From positions 1 through 6,280 of the forward strand of contig JAOUDR010000178.1 in assembly GCA_029859185.1 (NCBI GenBank): a stretch of DNA of 6,280 nucleotides, read 5' to 3'. The DNA comes from Gemmatimonadota bacterium (GTDB lineage: Bacteria > Gemmatimonadota > Gemmatimonadetes > Gemmatimonadales > GWC2-71-9). A program made the translations under genes and the position numbers. Under the pieces are notes generated by a model, which was given only the letters and a program-made list of their open reading frames with translations, was not told the DNA's origin and did no database searches. Numbering within the stretch: the stretch's first letter is position 1; every line of letters starts with the position of its first letter. Below are positions 5,513-6,280 of the stretch, piece by piece.

Positions 5513-6267
5513 ACCCACGAAGGTTGGCGTTTGGCGACGAAGGCTTCGAGGCCCTCGACGGCGTCCCGCGTTTGCATCAGGTCCTCCACGTAGATCCGTT
5601 CTGCGGTGGCGAGACCGGCGGAGACGGGCTGGTCGGCAGCCTGTCGCAGTACCCGCTTGGTCGCCCGCAGCGCGGCGCCGCTGTGCCGGGCGAATCGGGC
5701 TGCGAGGGCCAGTGCCGCCGCCTCGACCTGGTCGTCCGACACCACGTCCATCACCAGCCCGCAGGCACGGGCTTCGTCCGCGGTGAGGCTGTCGCCGCCG
5801 AGCACGATCGTGGCGGCCCGTGCGGGACCGCAGAGGCGGGGCAGCAGCGCGCAGGCGGCCGGCGGCAGCACCCCGAGGAGGATCTCGGGCTGGCCAAACT
5901 GCGCTCCGGCGCCCGCGATGATCGCATCCGCGGGCTGCACCAGCTCGAACCCACCCCCAAGGCAGCGACCGCGCACCGCGGCAATGACCGGCAGCGGGAA
6001 CTCCCACAGCGCGCGAATCGTCGCGGTGAACTCGGGAATGAGGTCCGCGAACGTCGGCGGGAGATGCTCGCCCACGTCGGCGCCCGCCGAGAAGTGTCTG
6101 CCCTCCGCCTGCAGCACGACGACGCGCAGGGACGTCTCACGCTCCAGCGCCGTGAGGTGTGTCCGGACCTCCCCCAGCACCGCTCGCGTGAGGATGTTCA
6201 CCGGCGGGTTGTGCAGCGTGAGCTGCGCAATCCCATCCGCCACGTCACATCGCACCATCTCCGCCAT
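5503..6267 (-). CDS. dch: Probable cyclohexa-1,5-diene-1-carbonyl-CoA hydratase (crotonase family; Dch/BzdW-like)
   Basis: A 254-residue crotonase, normal size for the family. It should add water to the cyclohexa-1,5-diene-1-carbonyl-CoA made by the reductase, giving 6-hydroxycyclohex-1-ene-1-carbonyl-CoA. Visible features: HNPPVNIL (19-26); FSAGADVGEHLP (59-70), whose Ala63 is the first oxyanion-hole residue; LGGGFEL (103-109) with Gly105 as the second and Glu108 as a catalytic acid/base; and QFGQPEILLG (123-132) with Glu128, twenty residues on, matching the two glutamates of enoyl-CoA hydratases. After this it reads VLPPAA where ordinary hydratases have a PGAGG-type loop, and EHLP follows the oxyanion segment; both, as I recall, suit dienoyl-CoA hydratases. 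The tail AVEGLEAFVAKR is typical of crotonases. A GAGGGGAGA just before the ATG supports the start. It is the first gene visible; its promoter lies beyond the window. A generic enoyl-CoA hydratase cannot be excluded, but the neighbouring reductase makes the dienoyl substrate likely. Confidence 0.8.
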   Translation of the reverse strand: MAEMVRCDVADGIAQLTLHNPPVNILTRAVLGEVRTHLTALERETSLRVVVLQAEGRHFSAGADVGEHLPPTFADLIPEFTATIRALWEFPLPVIAAVRGRCLGGGFELVQPADAIIAGAGAQFGQPEILLGVLPPAACALLPRLCGPARAATIVLGGDSLTADEARACGLVMDVVSDDQVEAAALALAARFARHSGAALRATKRVLRQAADQPVSAGLATAERIYVEDLMQTRDAVEGLEAFVAKRQPSWVHG

Positions 6268-6280
6268 TGCTCTCCCCTCG

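Noticed and set aside
5503..6007. Alternative minus- and plus-strand frames across the hydratase gene.
   Set aside because: Arg/Gly/Ala-rich shadows; only the 254-residue frame has both catalytic glutamates and the oxyanion-hole motifs.

Overview
The window is GC-rich bacterial DNA (about two thirds G+C by eye). Seven genes lie on the minus strand in one direction, with junctions ranging from a 4-base overlap to a 187-base gap, and nothing credible lies on the plus strand. The gene content points to an anaerobic or facultatively anaerobic degrader of aromatic compounds. The phylum cannot be fixed from sequence alone. The short degenerate repeats between genes and the Bzd-like enzyme subtype leave room for a host outside the well-studied proteobacterial degraders, but that is only a suspicion.

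In transcription order (right to left): a crotonase that fits cyclohexa-1,5-diene-1-carbonyl-CoA hydratase (5503-6267); a 187-base gap holding a degenerate repeat with a period near 10 bp; the two subunits of a 2-hydroxyacyl-CoA dehydratase/benzoyl-CoA reductase catalytic module, BzdN-like (4146-5315) and BzdO-like (2835-4136); two different ASKHA ATPase subunits, BzdP/BzdQ-like (1976-2782 and 1085-1897), each with its cysteine pair for a shared [4Fe-4S] cluster; a 104-residue CxxC protein of unknown function (774-1088) whose ATG overlaps the stop of the preceding gene; and a zinc-ribbon/TPR protein (701 down to the left edge, cut off there).

Together, the four reductase subunits form a complete class I (ATP-dependent) benzoyl-CoA reductase. 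The two ASKHA subunits hydrolyse ATP to drive low-potential electrons from ferredoxin into the N/O module, which reduces the aromatic ring of benzoyl-CoA or a close analogue to the 1,5-dienoyl-CoA. The crotonase then adds water to that product. The later pathway enzymes (6-hydroxycyclohex-1-ene-1-carbonyl-CoA dehydrogenase and the ring-opening hydrolase), the CoA ligase and the ferredoxin system are not in the window. They may lie upstream, beyond the right edge.

The least explained element is the small CxxC protein translationally coupled to the last reductase subunit. The intergenic repeats are the second item worth following. No RNA genes, CRISPR array, insertion sequence or convincing terminator was seen, and no gene-free stretch exceeds 300 bases.
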